Assembly: GCA_001584585.1 (NCBI GenBank)
Contig: LSYV01000004.1
Span: 2,841,242 to 2,905,241, forward strand
Reading direction: 5' to 3'
Source: Gonium pectorale
Taxonomy: Eukaryota; Chlorophyta; Chlorophyceae; Chlamydomonadales; Volvocaceae
DNA length: 64,000 bases
Shown here: one piece after another, positions 12,301-24,820 of the stretch
Layout of the letters: each line of letters starts with the position of its first letter
Position numbering within the stretch: the stretch's first letter is position 1
The notes under the pieces: generated by a model
Told to the model about the DNA's origin: nothing
Database searches by the model: none
The model's input: the letters and a program-made list of their open reading frames with translations, nothing else
Translations under genes and position numbers: made by a program

Positions 12301-15300
12301 GGAAGGTGGCAGCGAGGCAGCTCGGGGTGAAGGGGGGGGGCGGTGGGTGGGTCGGGAACGGCGCAGGAGAAGCCTCTCAGGGACCTTTCCCGCGCACGAC
12401 TGCTTCCGATGCCCTCGCCAAGGCTGCCCGCGCGGCAAAGCGCGGCTGCTTGTTACCCCCGAGTCCCACAACAAGCCGGGCCCATTACCCGCGCCGCGGG
12501 TAGTCCGCCTCTCATAGCGAGCGCCCTCAGTGCCCTCAGGCCTTGCGCCCTCCGCCTTAGCCCCTGGCCTGCCGCCAGCCTCCCGCGCTCCCCAACATTA
12601 CACACTACTTGTTCTGTGCCGCCACTGTCCGGGCACGTCGTTAGTGCGGACTCCCAGCGTCACACCTACCCGTCCACCTGCCCCGCCCCACGCCCCCTCA
12701 CCCCGTACACCCGAACGCCCACCCACCCACCCGCCAGCCTGCTGACTGCGTCCATGGGGTCGCCCTCCTCCAGGAAGCGCCACCGCTGGTCCGCGACCGA
12801 CCGCATTTCCTGCCACACCCACTCCTGGGGGCCTGCGGTTCGCGGGGGGGGGGGCAAGAGGCCCCGTGAGGGCGGATGCGTGGGCGGGTGTGCAGGCCGT
12901 TCGAGGGGCAGGAGGCGGGCATGGGCGTCCCAAAAGACGCGGGGAGGGGAGAGGGAATGAATAACGACGGGCAGGGCGCCAGTAGCGTTTGTCCCCTCCG
13001 GCGGCCAAGCCGTTCCTCGCCTCGTTTCGCCGGCCCCGAAAGCGAGCGGGCGGGGGAGGAGACGAGGCGTTGCGCCCGGGCCTGCTCGCCCACACCCACC
13101 AAGCGCAACCCCTCACCGACACCGGTACACGCCGGCAGCTTGACCCCCACTGCCCGCCCACCCCACCCATCCCCTCCTGTGGCCCTCTCTCACCCTCCCT
13201 CCGCAGCATGCTGACGTACGCGAACACCAGCCCCGCCACCGCCAGCCCGCAGCCGCCCGGCCCCGCCGCCAGGCCCTTCTCCGTTAGCGTCACGTCCACC
13301 CCGAACAGGCTGCAGCAGCTGTTGCTCGCGTAGCCGTCGTCGTCAACGCCCGCAAGGATCTCGGTGGCCCAGCCGCGGGCCTGAGAAGGGTGCGTGTGTG
13401 TGTGTGTGGGTGGGTGTAGGGGGGAGTCGGTGGGTCGGTGGGTCGGTGGTTGTTCGTACGTGGGCGGAGGGGGCCACGTGAGTGTGAAAGAGAGGCATGG
13501 GCGCGGGCGGGCGGGACAGGAAAGCAGGCGACAGATTCGCAGATGGCGGTCTGCGTACAATTGTATCTGCAGGTACCAGCGCAATTGCAGCGCCAGCGGA
13601 TGCAGCGCAAGCAGGTGCTGGACCTCCCCGCAGGCGAGTGTCTTATGTAGGTGTTCTGGAGCAGGAGCATTGATGTCTGAGGCGGCACATCTTATACATC
13701 GCGCCCGGCGCCTTCACCGTGTGCCATCCATGTACGACAGGCGTACGGCATGCACATGTCGTATGACGCACGCGTGCCGCGACGTTCCGCGACCCGTTTG
13801 ATGCCGCAGCGCGCATGCCGTGTGCCCATCACACCGCGCGTGCTGCGTACGGTTTGCACGTACGGCATACACGTGCCGTACGTATGCCGTACGCGGCGTG
13901 CCAGAGAGCCGCACCTTGAGCGCGCTGAGCAGCGATCCCGGCCCCTCGTGGCCCATCAGGTGGCTGATGTAGCTGTCGGCCTTAGTGCCGTACAGCCGGG
14001 CCAGGGGCGGCAGCGCAAAGGTGAGGCGCAGCTCGTGGTGGTCGCGCACGGCGGGGAGCACCGTCAGGGTGCGGCCCTGCGTGTGGGTGGGGGGGGGCGC
14101 GTAATTGGCGGGAGTTGGGGGCCAGAATTGGGGGGAGGGGTTTAGGGTTCAGCAAGCACACACGGCCTTATCTGTAAGAATGAACTTGAGGGAGGAGGCG
14201 GTGACCGAACGCTGAGGTGGAGGAGCACGGCAGGGTGATGTGGGCCCATAACCCCACCCCCCACCCCCACGTGGCCCCGCCAAGTGCCCACGAGCGCCCG
14301 CGGGAGCTGCACCAGTCCACCGTCACGCCCTGCGCCCCACGCCCTGCGCCCCACGCCCTGCGCCCCCCGCCCCCGCGCCCCCGCGCAGCGAAGCGAGCTC
14401 ACCTGGAAGGGAGGCTCCAGCCCGGCGAAGGAGGGCGCGGGCCCCTTTCCCCCCGGCATGGCCCCGAAGCTACCCGCCACCATGGCCCCCAGCTCCTCGA
14501 GCGGCTGACCGCCCAGCACCACCAGGCAGCTGCGGTCGGCGCCGTAGTGCTGTCTGGGCGTGGGGGGAGGGGCGCAGAAGGGGGGCGGGGAGGAGGGGGG
14601 CGCGGGTGTGCGGCGGGGTTGGGAGCCTCGCGACGCCAGGCGGGGGGGGGGCTCTCGCGGAATAGGGAGAGGGAGAGGGAGGCGGCAAACACGCGTGCCT
14701 CCTGTGACATGACACGGCTTAGGTGCGTGCCCACGCCCAGCCCGCCCCTGGCACGCCACGTGTGCGGCGTTCCCCCACCCCCCGCGCCCCCGACCCAAAC
14801 CCAACCCAGCCTCACGCCCGCCCCAGGGCCCGCTTGGGGCCTACTCACGACGTCGGAGCACTTGACATGCCCCCTTCCCCCAACTCCCCAGCAATCCCCT
14901 GCCAAGCTCACCCGTCACACCATCCCCTGCTCCCGCGCGGGTCTACGCCCCCTCCCTCCCCTGTGCCCCCACACCTGCCCCCCGGACCCCCTCCCCGCCT
15001 CTTCCACACACACACACACCCACCCTCCCCCGCGCTCGACCCCACCCCACCAACCCGCCCCCCCTCTTGCCCTCACACCCTGCCCTCCCTCACCCCCCTG
15101 ACCCCTTGCCTCACTGGTAATACTCGAGCAGCCGCTGCCGCACGTCTATGCCCGCCTGCCGGGGCCGCTCCCACAAGCTGGCCCGGTTGCCCCAGCTGAA
15201 CTTGCGGTAGATGTGACCGGGCCGGGACTGGGGGGCCGGTGGGGGGGGGGGGAGGGGGGGCAGGGAGAAGGGGAGGAAGGGATGAGGCGATGGGGGGGAG

Positions 15301-18300
15301 GTCTTCATGGGGAAGGTGTGGAGAGAGGGCCGGGATGCGGGGGTGGGGACTGGGGGCCGGTGGGCGCAAGGGAAGGGGCTGAGGCGGGAGGAGAGGACGC
15401 AGAAAACGAGTGGGGAGGGTGCGTTGGAAAGGACGGTAATGAAGAGTGCCACCGTGCAAGGGAGAGGATGGAGAGTGAGGGTTGGAATGCGGGCGGGACA
15501 TTGGGCTGAGGAATGCACTCACTCCCTGTAATCTGTATTCTGTAATCTGTAATCTGTAATATGTAATCTGTAATCTGTAATCTGTAATCTGTAATCCCGG
15601 CGTGCGCGGATTGTCGGCTGGCACAAAATCCGGGGAGGGGAGCAGGAGGGCAGCGGGGGAGGGGCATGGGGACGGTGGGGGCAGCAGGAGGGGCCTTGTC
15701 CCAGCGCCGTTCCGGCCTCTGTGCCCGGACCCGCACGCCACAGTCAATCCACCTCGCTCAGCCCCGCCCAGCTGCACATGAGGAGCCTGGATGTTCAGTC
15801 TCCGTACATGGACAGCACACAGCCCCGCAGCCGTGAGACTCCCGTACAACGCTGCCGTACGGTCTGCCGTATGCCGTTGCTCACCGTGTGGCACATGATC
15901 TGCGAGAGGCGGCAGTGGTCGTCCTGCAGCACCTGGCTAAACTCCGAGTCGACTGCCAGCACCTGCGCGGGGGGGCATTGAATTGGAAGGCGTTCCCAGT
16001 GCTGGAGCCGGAGGCGCACAATCCGCCGAAGGGCGGGTGGCGAGAGGTTCCCAGCTCCCACCACCACCGCCCCCTTCCCGTCCCCCTTCCTCCCTCCACC
16101 CATCCTCCCGGCCTCACCTCCCGCTCCATGCTGCCCTCGGCGCACCGCGGCGCGATGAAGAACTGCGCAAAGCGGTCCAGCGCGCCCGCCAGCTGGGCGG
16201 GGGCCACCTCGAAGTGGTAGTTGGTGAGCTCCTGCGCCGTGGGGAAAGGGGGGGGGCAGGCGGGCCGTCAGACAGGGGCCTGGTGAGACCGTGGGGGCGG
16301 AGGGGGGGGCTTGGCGAGGCCATACCCGCATCCAGCAGCACCCCCAGTCAGGGGTGATCACGTTGCAACGCGCTCTCAGTAGAGAAGCTTGGAGAGCGCC
16401 ATCCCAGCGGGACAAACCTAGTGGAGCCAACACAGGATCAGCCCCGCTTTGCGGGGCTACGGTAGGCGGCGCTGCAGGAGGTGGACGCTGAGGCGTTGCC
16501 CCCGCAACGCAACGCAAAACATCAGCGCACGCCACGACCACGTGCACACCCCTTTCGCACTGCATTCCCTCCCTCGCTGACCAAGCCGGTGGGTGCGCTG
16601 GCCGGCCCCTCCGAGCCGAATGGAGATGCCCCTCTCCCCCCTTCCACAGCTCCCTCCCTCTGCCCTGCCCTGTCCCCGCCGCCCCCGCGCCCCACCAGGT
16701 CCGTGAATGCGTTGGCCGACCCGCCGTTCCGGGTGAGGAAGTCGTCGTAGTCGTTCTCCGCCGGGTACTTTGCGCTGCCCATGAACAGCATGTGCTCCAG
16801 GTAGTGGGACAGGCCCTGCGGGAGGGGGGGGGCGGGATGGGGTGCAGGAGGGGGCGCGGGGGCGGGCGTCAAGGCCGGGGGGGGGGGGAGGGGAGCGACA
16901 CGTGCGACGTGAGACGCGCGTGTGACGAGGAGACTAGAGACGCCCGTCCCGTCCGCCCGTCCGTCCCGTNNNNNNNNNNNNNNNNNNNNNNNNNNNNNNN
17001 NNNNNNNNNNNNNNNNNNNNNNNNNNNNNNNNNNNNNNNNNNNNNNNNNNNNNNNNNNNNNNNNNNNNNNNNNNNNNNNNNNNNNNNNNNNNNNNNNNNN
17101 NNNNNNNNNNNNNNNNNNNNNNNNNNNNNNNNNNNNNNNNNNNNNNNNNNNNNNNNNNNNNNNNNNNNNNNNNNNNNNNNNNNNNNNNNNNNNNNNNNNN
17201 NNNNNNNNNNNNNNNNNNNNNNNNNNNNNNNNNNNNNNNNNNNNNNNNNNNNNNNNNNNNNNNNNNNAAGCGCGCCCGACTCGGACCCGTCGAGTCGGTC
17301 GGTGCGACCTTCCTTTGCCACCGCCCCTTTGCCATATTTAGGACCCTGGCTCTGGCGTTTGGGCCCCTGACAGCCCCTGGCCTCCCTCCCGGTGAGTGCC
17401 GAGCGGACATGCCCTAATGGGTCGGGCGAATCCTCTGAAGCCATGACGCAAGACCCGAAGCGCACGGCCGCGGTTCCCGCCGACGTCCCCCTTGAATGCT
17501 CCCCCCTGTCGGCCTGTCGTGGCAGGTCTCCTACAAAGTGGAAACCGAACCCCCTCGGGAGCCTCAGCCTTGCGTATTCCACACAGCCACTACCACCAAC
17601 CCACCACATCCCGCCGGGTCCCGACGCCTGGAGCCGCGTCTCACGGCAACAGAACCAAGCTTCCCGAACCGCCCGCTCCATCCCCTGCCCCCTCATGCCC
17701 ACCCCACCCCACCTGCAGGTCCTCCGGGTCGCTGAAGCTGCCCACGCCCACCGCCATGGCCGCGGCGGCCTTCTTGACGGGGGCCTGGCTGCTGCCGCCA
17801 CCCTTCTTGCGGCGCCCGCCGCCGCCCTCGCTGCCCTCCTCCTCCTCTTCCTCGCCCTCCTCGCCCTCCTCCTCCTCACCCTCTCCGCTGCCGCTGCCGT
17901 CGCCCATCTCCTCGTCCTCGCCCTCCCCCTCCTCGCTGCCGCTCTCCCCCTCCCCGTCCTCGTCCTCATCCTCGTCGTCCTCCTCGCCCTCCTGCAGGTC
18001 CCCGCTGGACTCCTCTCCGTCGCTGGCGGCCGGCCCGGACTCCCGCCGGCGCTTGCCGCCGGCAGAGGGGCCACCGCCGGCGGGGATGGTGCCCCCCACT
18101 CCGCCGGGTGGTCCGTCGCATCGCTGGCCCCGGGCCGCCGCCGCCGCTGCCTTCCCCTTGGCCTCGTGCCCCCTTGCCCCATCGCCATCGAGCTCCATGC
18201 CGTTGGCCTCAGGGGCAGCGGCTCCGGAAGCCTCCGTAATCTGCAGTGCACCGGATGGAGAATGGTATAATGGGGAGACGTGGATCTCACGGGGGAGGTG

Positions 18301-18614
18301 AGAGTTGGGCTTGAAGGGGGAAGATGCCGGAGAGGGGCCCCGGGAAGGGACCAGGGAGGGGGCTCGAAGGGAGCCACCCAGCCCACAGGCCCATACCCCG
18401 ATGCGGGCTCGAGTTGGATACGCCCCTCCCCCCGACGCAGGTGTAAGCTTGGGCACCGAGTTCAAGGCCTGCATCCCCCCGACAGCGGCACCTGCATCTC
18501 GGGGTCGCTGATCAGCAGTACTCGCAGGCCATTCTCCAACACCATGTAGCGGTAAAGCTTCTTGTCATTCGGGGACTTAAGGACCTCCATGGCGGGATCC
18601 CCATTCGCCGACAT
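6307..18614 (-). CDS. nardilysin-like M16 zinc metallopeptidase, 22 exons
   Basis: Exons in transcript order: 18492-18614, 17713-18240, 16696-16815, 16118-16231, 15885-15962, 15115-15227, 14403-14553, 13915-14076, 13194-13380, 12731-12832, 12021-12250, 11469-11564, 10961-11061, 10578-10681, 10075-10287, 9469-9653, 9177-9275, 8366-8662, 7909-8031, 7453-7574, 6965-7150, 6307-6751. All phases agree, giving 1,292 aa. The inverted zinc motif HYLEH is at 221-225 and the distal ligand Glu302 (AVDSE) is 77 residues beyond its last His, the same spacing as in insulin-degrading enzyme. Residues about 115-179 form a strongly acidic Glu/Asp insert just before the zinc motif, the hallmark of nardilysin. 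Later M16 landmarks are [15 protein letters not shown] and [11 protein letters not shown]. The family cleaves peptides in a closed two-half chamber. The C-terminus carries an extra Ala/Glu-rich stretch. The first gap falls in intron 2. The acceptor before 10287 is AAG, not CAG. Confidence 0.93.
8836..8959. repeat. 42-bp tandem repeat inside an intron
   Basis: About three copies of a unit made of gcgaacggtggg, a run of ggtg, then gaggtgagagttggatatgga. The first copy is about 4 bases shorter in the ggtg run. It lies in the protease intron 8663-9176. Confidence 0.9.
13724..13906. repeat. intronic cluster of GTACGGCA-type palindromic words
   Basis: Within the protease intron 13381-13914, gtac-centred words (tgtacgac, cgtacggca, ccgtacgtatgcc) occur at least six times in about 180 bases in both orientations. 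Similar shorter clusters lie in other introns of the gene, around 6785-6840, 10480-10505 and 15805-15870, and upstream of it at 18822-18875. This suggests a dispersed short inverted-repeat family. Confidence 0.5.
15526..15595. repeat. heptamer microsatellite (ctgtaat)10
   Basis: Ten head-to-tail heptamers, eight perfect and two with one substitution, in protease intron 15228-15884. On the plus strand the array contains many TGTAA words, antisense to the gene. Confidence 0.95.
16970..17267. other. assembly gap (298 N)
   Basis: Run of N within protease intron 16816-17712. The flanking exons join in phase and match the family without missing residues (DPEDLQ then GLSHYLEHM), so no coding sequence needs to be hidden here. 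Confidence 0.99.
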
Positions 18615-20369
18615 TGCCGGCGCTCTCCAATTACGTGTGTCAGAACGATAAATCAATGGCTTGCTTAGAGTAACAAAGGACAATGGTCGTGTGGTATATC
18701 TCGCAGCGGGCGCAGGAGCGCGACACGTAAGCCTGAGGCTAGCAATTTTCGTCCCGAGAATTCTCAGACTAAGTAACCACTGTAGGGTTCGCAATACTCG
18801 GCGGTGTCCGCCTAGGCAGTGTCCGTACAGACAATGTCAATGTACGACAATATGCTGTACGGAATGTACAGGACGCTCATCGTTCACTTCATGGGAACAC
18901 CGCGGTCACGGAGCAGCCTTCCGCATGGAGGAATCCGCGCCGCGAAGAGGAGACAATGGGCAGGCGATGAGCATGTGGACGCCGTCGGCTGGTTGCGGAA
19001 GGCTGCCGGCTTCTGGAGCCTCAGGGGCGACGCTGGCCCCGCCCTGGCCTCACGCTGCTGCCTTGTTGCGCTAGGATATGCATGGGTCGACTGCGTCCGT
19101 GGGCCAAGCCACATGTGTACCCACATGCTGAGGACACGCTGACAAGGATTAGCACACAGGCATCGCGGCCCTCCCTCCAGCCGCCGCCGCGTCACAGCTC
19201 TGCGCCGTTGCTCCCTGGCTTGCTCCCGCAGCAATTCCTCTCCAGGGAACGTCTGCGTTGAATCCGCGCCAGCACTCGGCGGCCGCACCACGATGCAGCA
19301 CTGCGTAACCCGAACTTGCACTCTCCGCCCCACTCACAACCGTGGGCCAGCCCAGTCGCATTCCTTACACTCCGTCTCAACACATGTTGCAGCAAAGCTG
19401 CCAACCGGCAGGCGGTGCCAGGCCCTCACACGGGGCCCTCACGCCCACGCTCCATGGAATGCTCCATCCCTGATCTTCTGAGACCTGCAGCCCGCCCCCC
19501 AGTCCACATCCTTTGCCCGGCTGCCGCATCACCACGTGATCACGCACGTAGCACGTAGCCCGATCAGCACGCGCATTCACGCAGACACGCAGCACGCAGG
19601 CCCGGGGAGCGCCATGCCCCCGCACCACCGCACGCCATGACGGAGCAAGCCTTGGGAGGGTCACAGGAGGCCCGGGCTCTGCAGCGACACACGCGCAGCG
19701 CTACCGAGGGGGCCCCCGCCGTAGCCGTGCCGCAGCCACGCCGTTGTGGCCGTGTCGTGGTCACCACCGCACCCGAACACGGCAACGGACTGCATCGCCA
19801 GAACTTTTATGTCGCAGCTCCCATGCCTGCCCGTGCAGTCAGGGCTGCATGCTGATCAAGCACAATGACCCGTGGGTCCCTCCTAGGGGAATCGCCTCGG
19901 GCCGGGGATGCCCCCAACGTGCGCGCGGAGTCGTGCGCGCCCTATGTACACGAAATGAAACGCCCGGTATTGCGTGCTTTGCTATGCGCCGCAACGGCCG
20001 GTTCTGGGCCCTGGGCTATTATCCCACCTCTCCTCTCCGTCAGCGCACGCGCGCGCTATTCGCATCGCCTGCGGCACCTCTAAAGCTGGGTCGCACAAGG
20101 CCCAGTCCCCATCGACGCCCAACCACCCCCTTTTCGATGCCACACCCCTCGGCTGCCTTGGCTCCGCCAGGGCGGCTCGGCTGGGCGGCTCCTTTAGGCA
20201 GGCCTGCTGACAGCTCGCGTGCCTGCCCGTGCGCCCAGGGCTGCTTGCCAACGGGGCCGTGGCCCACGGCCCGTGGGCCCTTCCGAGGCCGACCGGATCG
20301 GGGACAGGCTCCGCACTCAGCGCAGCGGGCAAGGCTCCCTCGGGGCCTCCCACCCACGGCCCGGCTCTC
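18615..20369. other. intergenic: protease 5' flank and glycosyltransferase 3' flank
   Basis: No gene recognised. It must hold the protease promoter and 5' UTR (next to 18614) and the 3' UTR of the gene ending at 20370. A minus-strand TGTAA lies at 19365-19369. Another overlaps the glycosyltransferase stop codon itself (TTG TAA) and cannot be its own processing site in the normal way. The frame upstream of 18614 stays open to a TTG near 18794 but has no ATG, so the ATG at 18614 is taken as the start. Confidence 0.4.
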
Positions 20370-23300
20370 TTACAAGCTGCCACCGCCCGGCCGCCACCAC
20401 GGCAGCTCCGCCCGGCACCCGGCGCTCTGCGGGTCCTCCGCCGCCACGTACGTGCCGCGCCGCATGTCGCGCACCGCCACGTGGCGCAGCGCCGACACGC
20501 GGCGGTGGAAGAGGCGCGACAGGGGGGCGCGGCTGCCCTTCCACGTGCGGACCTGCGGGCGGGCGGGCGGGCGGGGTAGAATGGTGGAGGCGGAGGCGAT
20601 GGCCCGGCAGTTGGGGCGGGTGCAGGCAGGGCGAGGGCGGCGTACAAGGGGCCCCGGTTTTGCTGTTGGCGCACTGGGCGCGAAGGGGAGCGCGAAGGGG
20701 ACGCTGCCGCGCGCATGCGGAGGTAGGACACGAGCGGCAGCACTTTCCGCGTGACTGGGACCGTGCCCCCGTCGTGTGGCCTGCAGCTCCTCTGTGGGCC
20801 GCCTGTGATCAGTCGTTGTGCAGACGTTCCCGCCCCGACCTCTTCCGCAGCCGTATGCACTACCATGCCACTCCGTCCCACTGGCCGACCTCGGGGTGTC
20901 GGGGACCCCCCCGCAGCGCCCTGGACATGTGTCCCTGCCCAACCGCTGCACGCTCGTCCCACCTCATCCACCTGCCATCACCCGCGCTGCGCTGCCCGCC
21001 CTGCCCGCCGCCGGCCGCCCTCTAACCCAACACCGCTGTCCCTCCCCCCATTCATTCGAAGCCCTGCCCCCCCCCCTCCGCCCCGGCCCGGGCCGCCGCC
21101 CCGCAAGCCCACCTCATCGGCCTGCCCCTGCCCCTGGCCGGCCGCCGCGGCGCCGTACAGCCGCTGCCCCGCGGACCGCTCGTGCGGGCGGTGCACCAGC
21201 CAGGCCCCCGGCGCCACCCGGAAGGTGAAGTTGAGCGCCGCCACGTGCGCCACCTGCGCCACCTTGTTCCAGCCGTAGCCGCGGAAGCGAACGTCGTAGG
21301 GCGGCAGCAGGTCCCTGAGGGCCGCGGGTTACGTGGTTTATGCGTAGGGCAGAGGCGTGCGGGCAGGCGTGCAGGCAGCCAAGTAGGGCATGAACATGGG
21401 CGTGCAAGTCCCTTTCCTATCAGGCCAACATGCTGCTATGCAAGACTTGAGCATTGAGAGCAAGGTCGCTGTGATCTGGGCGAGTCGGCGCGGAGGGGGG
21501 TGGGACGTTTTGGGCAGAAGGAATGCAGGGGCCGCCGGAGTTAGGCCTAGCTCTCCCGCCTGCCGTGCGACGGCACATGGGGAGGCATGGCCAGCCGCCC
21601 CCCCCCCCCGCCACCCAGTGCCAGCTTCCCTCCCGCGAGGTGTCGAAACCCGAACGCCCCCCGCGCTCCTCGCCTGCTCATGATGAACCAGGGCTCGTAG
21701 TTGATCTCATACGGCACGTCGTACGGCTCGTCCGAGGCGAGCCAGCGGCTGAAGTTGGTGGCGGCGTGGCCCCGCCGGTAAGCGTAGTGCGCAAAGGGGT
21801 GCAGCCGGGAGTCGGCCGACAGGGTGCGGAGGGTGGCCTTGTCGCCTGGGGTGAAGGAACGGGGAGGAGGAACGGGGGGGGGAGGGATCATGGAGCGCGT
21901 GCTAGGAGGGTTGGGCGAATGTGGGACGACCAGCAAGAGGAGCCCTGGGGGGGAGATCTGTTGTCCGTGACTCTACCGGCCTCCTGCCTGCACCAATGGG
22001 CTCCACGCGCCTCCCGCCCGGCACCCGGCCGCCCTTCCAGCCGCATGACCGTTCGACCCCGACACGTATGCTCCCCAGCCTCTCAGCCGCTGTCCGATTG
22101 TCCCGCAGCAAGGCCCGCCGCTCCCGCTGCCAGTCCCCTATAGTAAGGCACGCGTCGAGGCTGCCCTGCTCTTGAATGCCGCCCCGCCCCGCCCCGCCCC
22201 TCGCGCCCTCTCCTCGCCTCTCAGCGCCTGCTCCGCCAGCTGGGTGCCCTCCGCCAGCCCCAGCCTGCCGTACGTCTCCCAGGCGGGCAGCACCCACACG
22301 GCGCGCGACTCACACGTCCGCAGAATCTCGCGCAGGCTGGGGCGAGGGAGGGGGGCCCGGAGGGCGGTACCGGGAAGGGGCCGCGATGGATGGGTTGGTA
22401 GGTGAGCTAGGCGTCGCCAGGGGCGGATTTGGCGTTCAGCGGCGGAGCACAGAGGGCACCGGGGATCGTCGCAGTTAGGGGACAGGCAGGCAGGCAGGCA
22501 AGCGAGACCGTTGGTGGATGTGGCGGCACGGCGTCCTCGGGGTAGCAGCTCAGGAGGCAGGGCGGCAGCGAACGGCGCCGGGAGGGGCGAAGCGCAAGGC
22601 TGGGAGACGCCCCGACACCCTCCGGTTAGCGCGTTGCGGGACGCGACCCGCGGGCCTTGGGCCACGAGGCGCCAGCGGGCTGCCACGGTCCCAACTGACG
22701 GACGCACGCACGGGCGGGCGGCGCCTCCGAACGCGACTGACAAGAACGGCTGGCCGGCCCAGCAAGCAGCCCAAAGCAAGTCGCAACCCGCAGGCGGCTC
22801 CGAATGCGCCCCTCCGGCCCTTGCGATGCCCCCTCTCCCTCCTCCCCCTCGCCCCGTGCGCCCTCCTCCAGCGCGCACCCGGCCCCCGGCGCCAGCACCT
22901 CCCCCGCCAGCCCGGCGCTGGTGGCCAGGTCCACGTCCACCATGGCCGCCAGCGGGGTGGCCACCGGCAGCAGCGCCGCGTTGCGCAGCGAGTTGACGGG
23001 CAGCAGGCGGGCCAGCGGGGGGTCGGACACCGCCTCGTATAGCAGCAGGGCCGTCAGGGCGCAGGAGGGGGAGCGCGACGGGGCCTCCAGACTGGGGGCA
23101 GGAGAGGCAGGGGGGGGGGGCAGGGGGCTGGGGGAGTTGCAGGATGCAGCGAGAAGGGTAGAGGGTTGGAAGGCATTCTCAGAAGAGAAGCCCTGGGGCG
23201 CATACGTCTCCCGACCGTTGAAAACCGGCTGAACGCTGCGGGTGGAAGGGAGGGGCCAGGGCCCCCGGTGTTTGCACTCCCGGATTTCGCCCGATGCCGC

Positions 23301-24140
23301 GCCTCCCGATGGCCCGTTGCATGTATGGACCATATGGCCGGGTGGTTTGACGGGTTGATTAGCCCGAACTGGCCAAATCCCTAGCTAACTGTGTTCCCAA
23401 GCCCAGCCCGTTGACATGACCCGACCCGAGCGCCCGACGTGAAAGTAGGGAGAGCCTATGTTCTGCGACGAGAGGGGGGTGCACGCCGACCTGTCTTGGT
23501 TGTAGGTTGCACGTGAGATTGCGGTGTTTCTCGGGTCAATTCATTTGGCCCACGAGCGCACCCCACCCGCGGGCGCCGCGCCCTTGGTGCCTGGCGCTCA
23601 TGGGCACGGAGCCCCGCACCTCTCGAAAAGCGCCTGGACGCGGTTGGCCGCCGCGAGCAGCGCCGCGCTATTCTCCGGCGTCAGCTTGGAGCCGTGCTGC
23701 TGCTGCAGAAGGGGCACGTAGACGGCCGCCGAGAGCGGGCCGGGGTAGCAGCGGCATTGCGCATCGAGCGCATCGAGCCGCTCGAGCGTCGCGCTAACGA
23801 AGATGGTGAGCGGGAGCTGAGGTTGCTTGGCGCTCCAGTACACCTTGTGTAAGAACAGGCTGGACGGGGCGGGGCGGGGTCGGGGATGTGCCAGAGCCAC
23901 TGCGACGGGTTTGGGCGTGTGCCTGTGCGACACCGACCTGGTGTTGAAGCCGCGGAGAAAGTCCTCAAAGGTGCTAGGCGTGCCGTTATAATGCTGATTA
24001 TAGCAGGCCTGCAGCAGCGCTTCTTTGTCCTCAGCTGTCAGCTGTTTTGGGGCATTCAGGTTGCCTGCTACCGCGATCGCTACCGATAAAATGGTGCACG
24101 TTAGGAGCAGCAACGCGGTATCAAAGCGCAACACTCGCAT
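20370..24140 (-). CDS. GT49-type glycosyltransferase (LARGE C-terminal / B4GAT1-like)
   Basis: Exons: 23938-24140, 23620-23859, 22879-23091, 22218-22336, 21674-21845, 21113-21314, 20370-20552. All phases agree, giving 443 aa. Residues about 9-26 are a hydrophobic signal anchor, so a Golgi type II protein is expected. Family landmarks in order are LPVNSLRNAAL followed by the DxD metal/nucleotide-sugar motif VDVDL (D200, D202), VWVLPAWET, HAATNFSRW, then YDVRFRGYGWNK (about 322-333) and the C-terminal VHRPH (356-360). This matches GT49 domains, which in animals add beta-glucuronic acid to glycans. The acceptor in this alga is unknown. Introns 4 (21846-22217) and 5 (21315-21673) fit only with the non-canonical donor GCGAGG; all others use GT. 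The C-terminal 60 residues after the domain are not recognised. Confidence 0.88.
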
Positions 24141-24820
24141 GCCAGGCCAGCTTCATAGCTAGAGAGGTTCCAGGAGCTTGTGCATGTATTACAAGTGAAG
24201 GGGAAGTTGTATGCAAGTAGAAGAGCAATACGGTGGATGCTGAGCTAATGCTGCCGGCGTAGCTTCTACACTTTAGTAAAGGGCCGTAGCCGTGCTGAGA
24301 GAACGAGGCAACCCCCGGTTACAACGTCTGGCGCAGCGCGCTAGTATATGGTACGAGTCCACAACACAACAATACAGCTCCAAACCGCAACGACCCGGGG
24401 GCCACTAGTGCCCATCTCCACTCCGCCGCCTGCATGGCACACGCATGGAAACAGCCCCATGCGTCCAACCCGCTCTGGTGCCTTACGCTTCAAAGCTAGC
24501 ACTGCAAGGCAGATCTGCTGCTGCGAACAATCGGCCCTTCGGCGTTCGACGACCTTTGGTGCCCTTCAAGCACCTGCATCACAGGTCTGCCTGAGGTAGC
24601 ACTACACCGCTCCTCCCGCTCAAGGCCCTGAAGTGCCCCCAAACGGTCTCAGTCCATGCTCGCCCTGCATATAATGCACAGCTCTCCGCCCTGCTGCCAT
24701 GATCGCAGCCCGGCCTGCATTCCATGCCAGCCCACCCTAACAGCCGCGATGTTCCGCCAACCACACCGCCCTCACACTGCACACGCTGAACCGTTCCACA
24801 TCAACTGCAAATAGCCGCAC
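24141..24820. other. intergenic: glycosyltransferase promoter side / MYND-like copy 1 3' flank
   Basis: No gene seen. Both neighbours are on the minus strand, so this holds the upstream region of the gene starting at 24140 and the 3' UTR of the gene ending at 24821. Confidence 0.5.
24319..24323 (-). terminator. possible polyadenylation signal (TGTAA) for MYND-like copy 1
   Basis: TGTAA on the minus strand about 500 bases after the stop codon at 24821, a plausible distance for a volvocine 3' UTR. It is a common pentamer and the assignment is an inference. A second one lies at 24189-24193. Confidence 0.25.

Noticed and set aside
15526..15595. CRISPR-like array
   Set aside because: Simple 7-bp head-to-tail microsatellite without spacers, in a eukaryotic intron.
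16869..18386. Long ORFs across the first N run
   Set aside because: They exist only because N codons are not counted as stops; the real protease exon 2 uses another frame on the same strand.
18615..18794. N-terminal extension of the protease reading back to 18794
   Set aside because: The frame is open but begins with TTG, with no ATG; the ATG at 18614 follows a normal-looking leader and fits family length.
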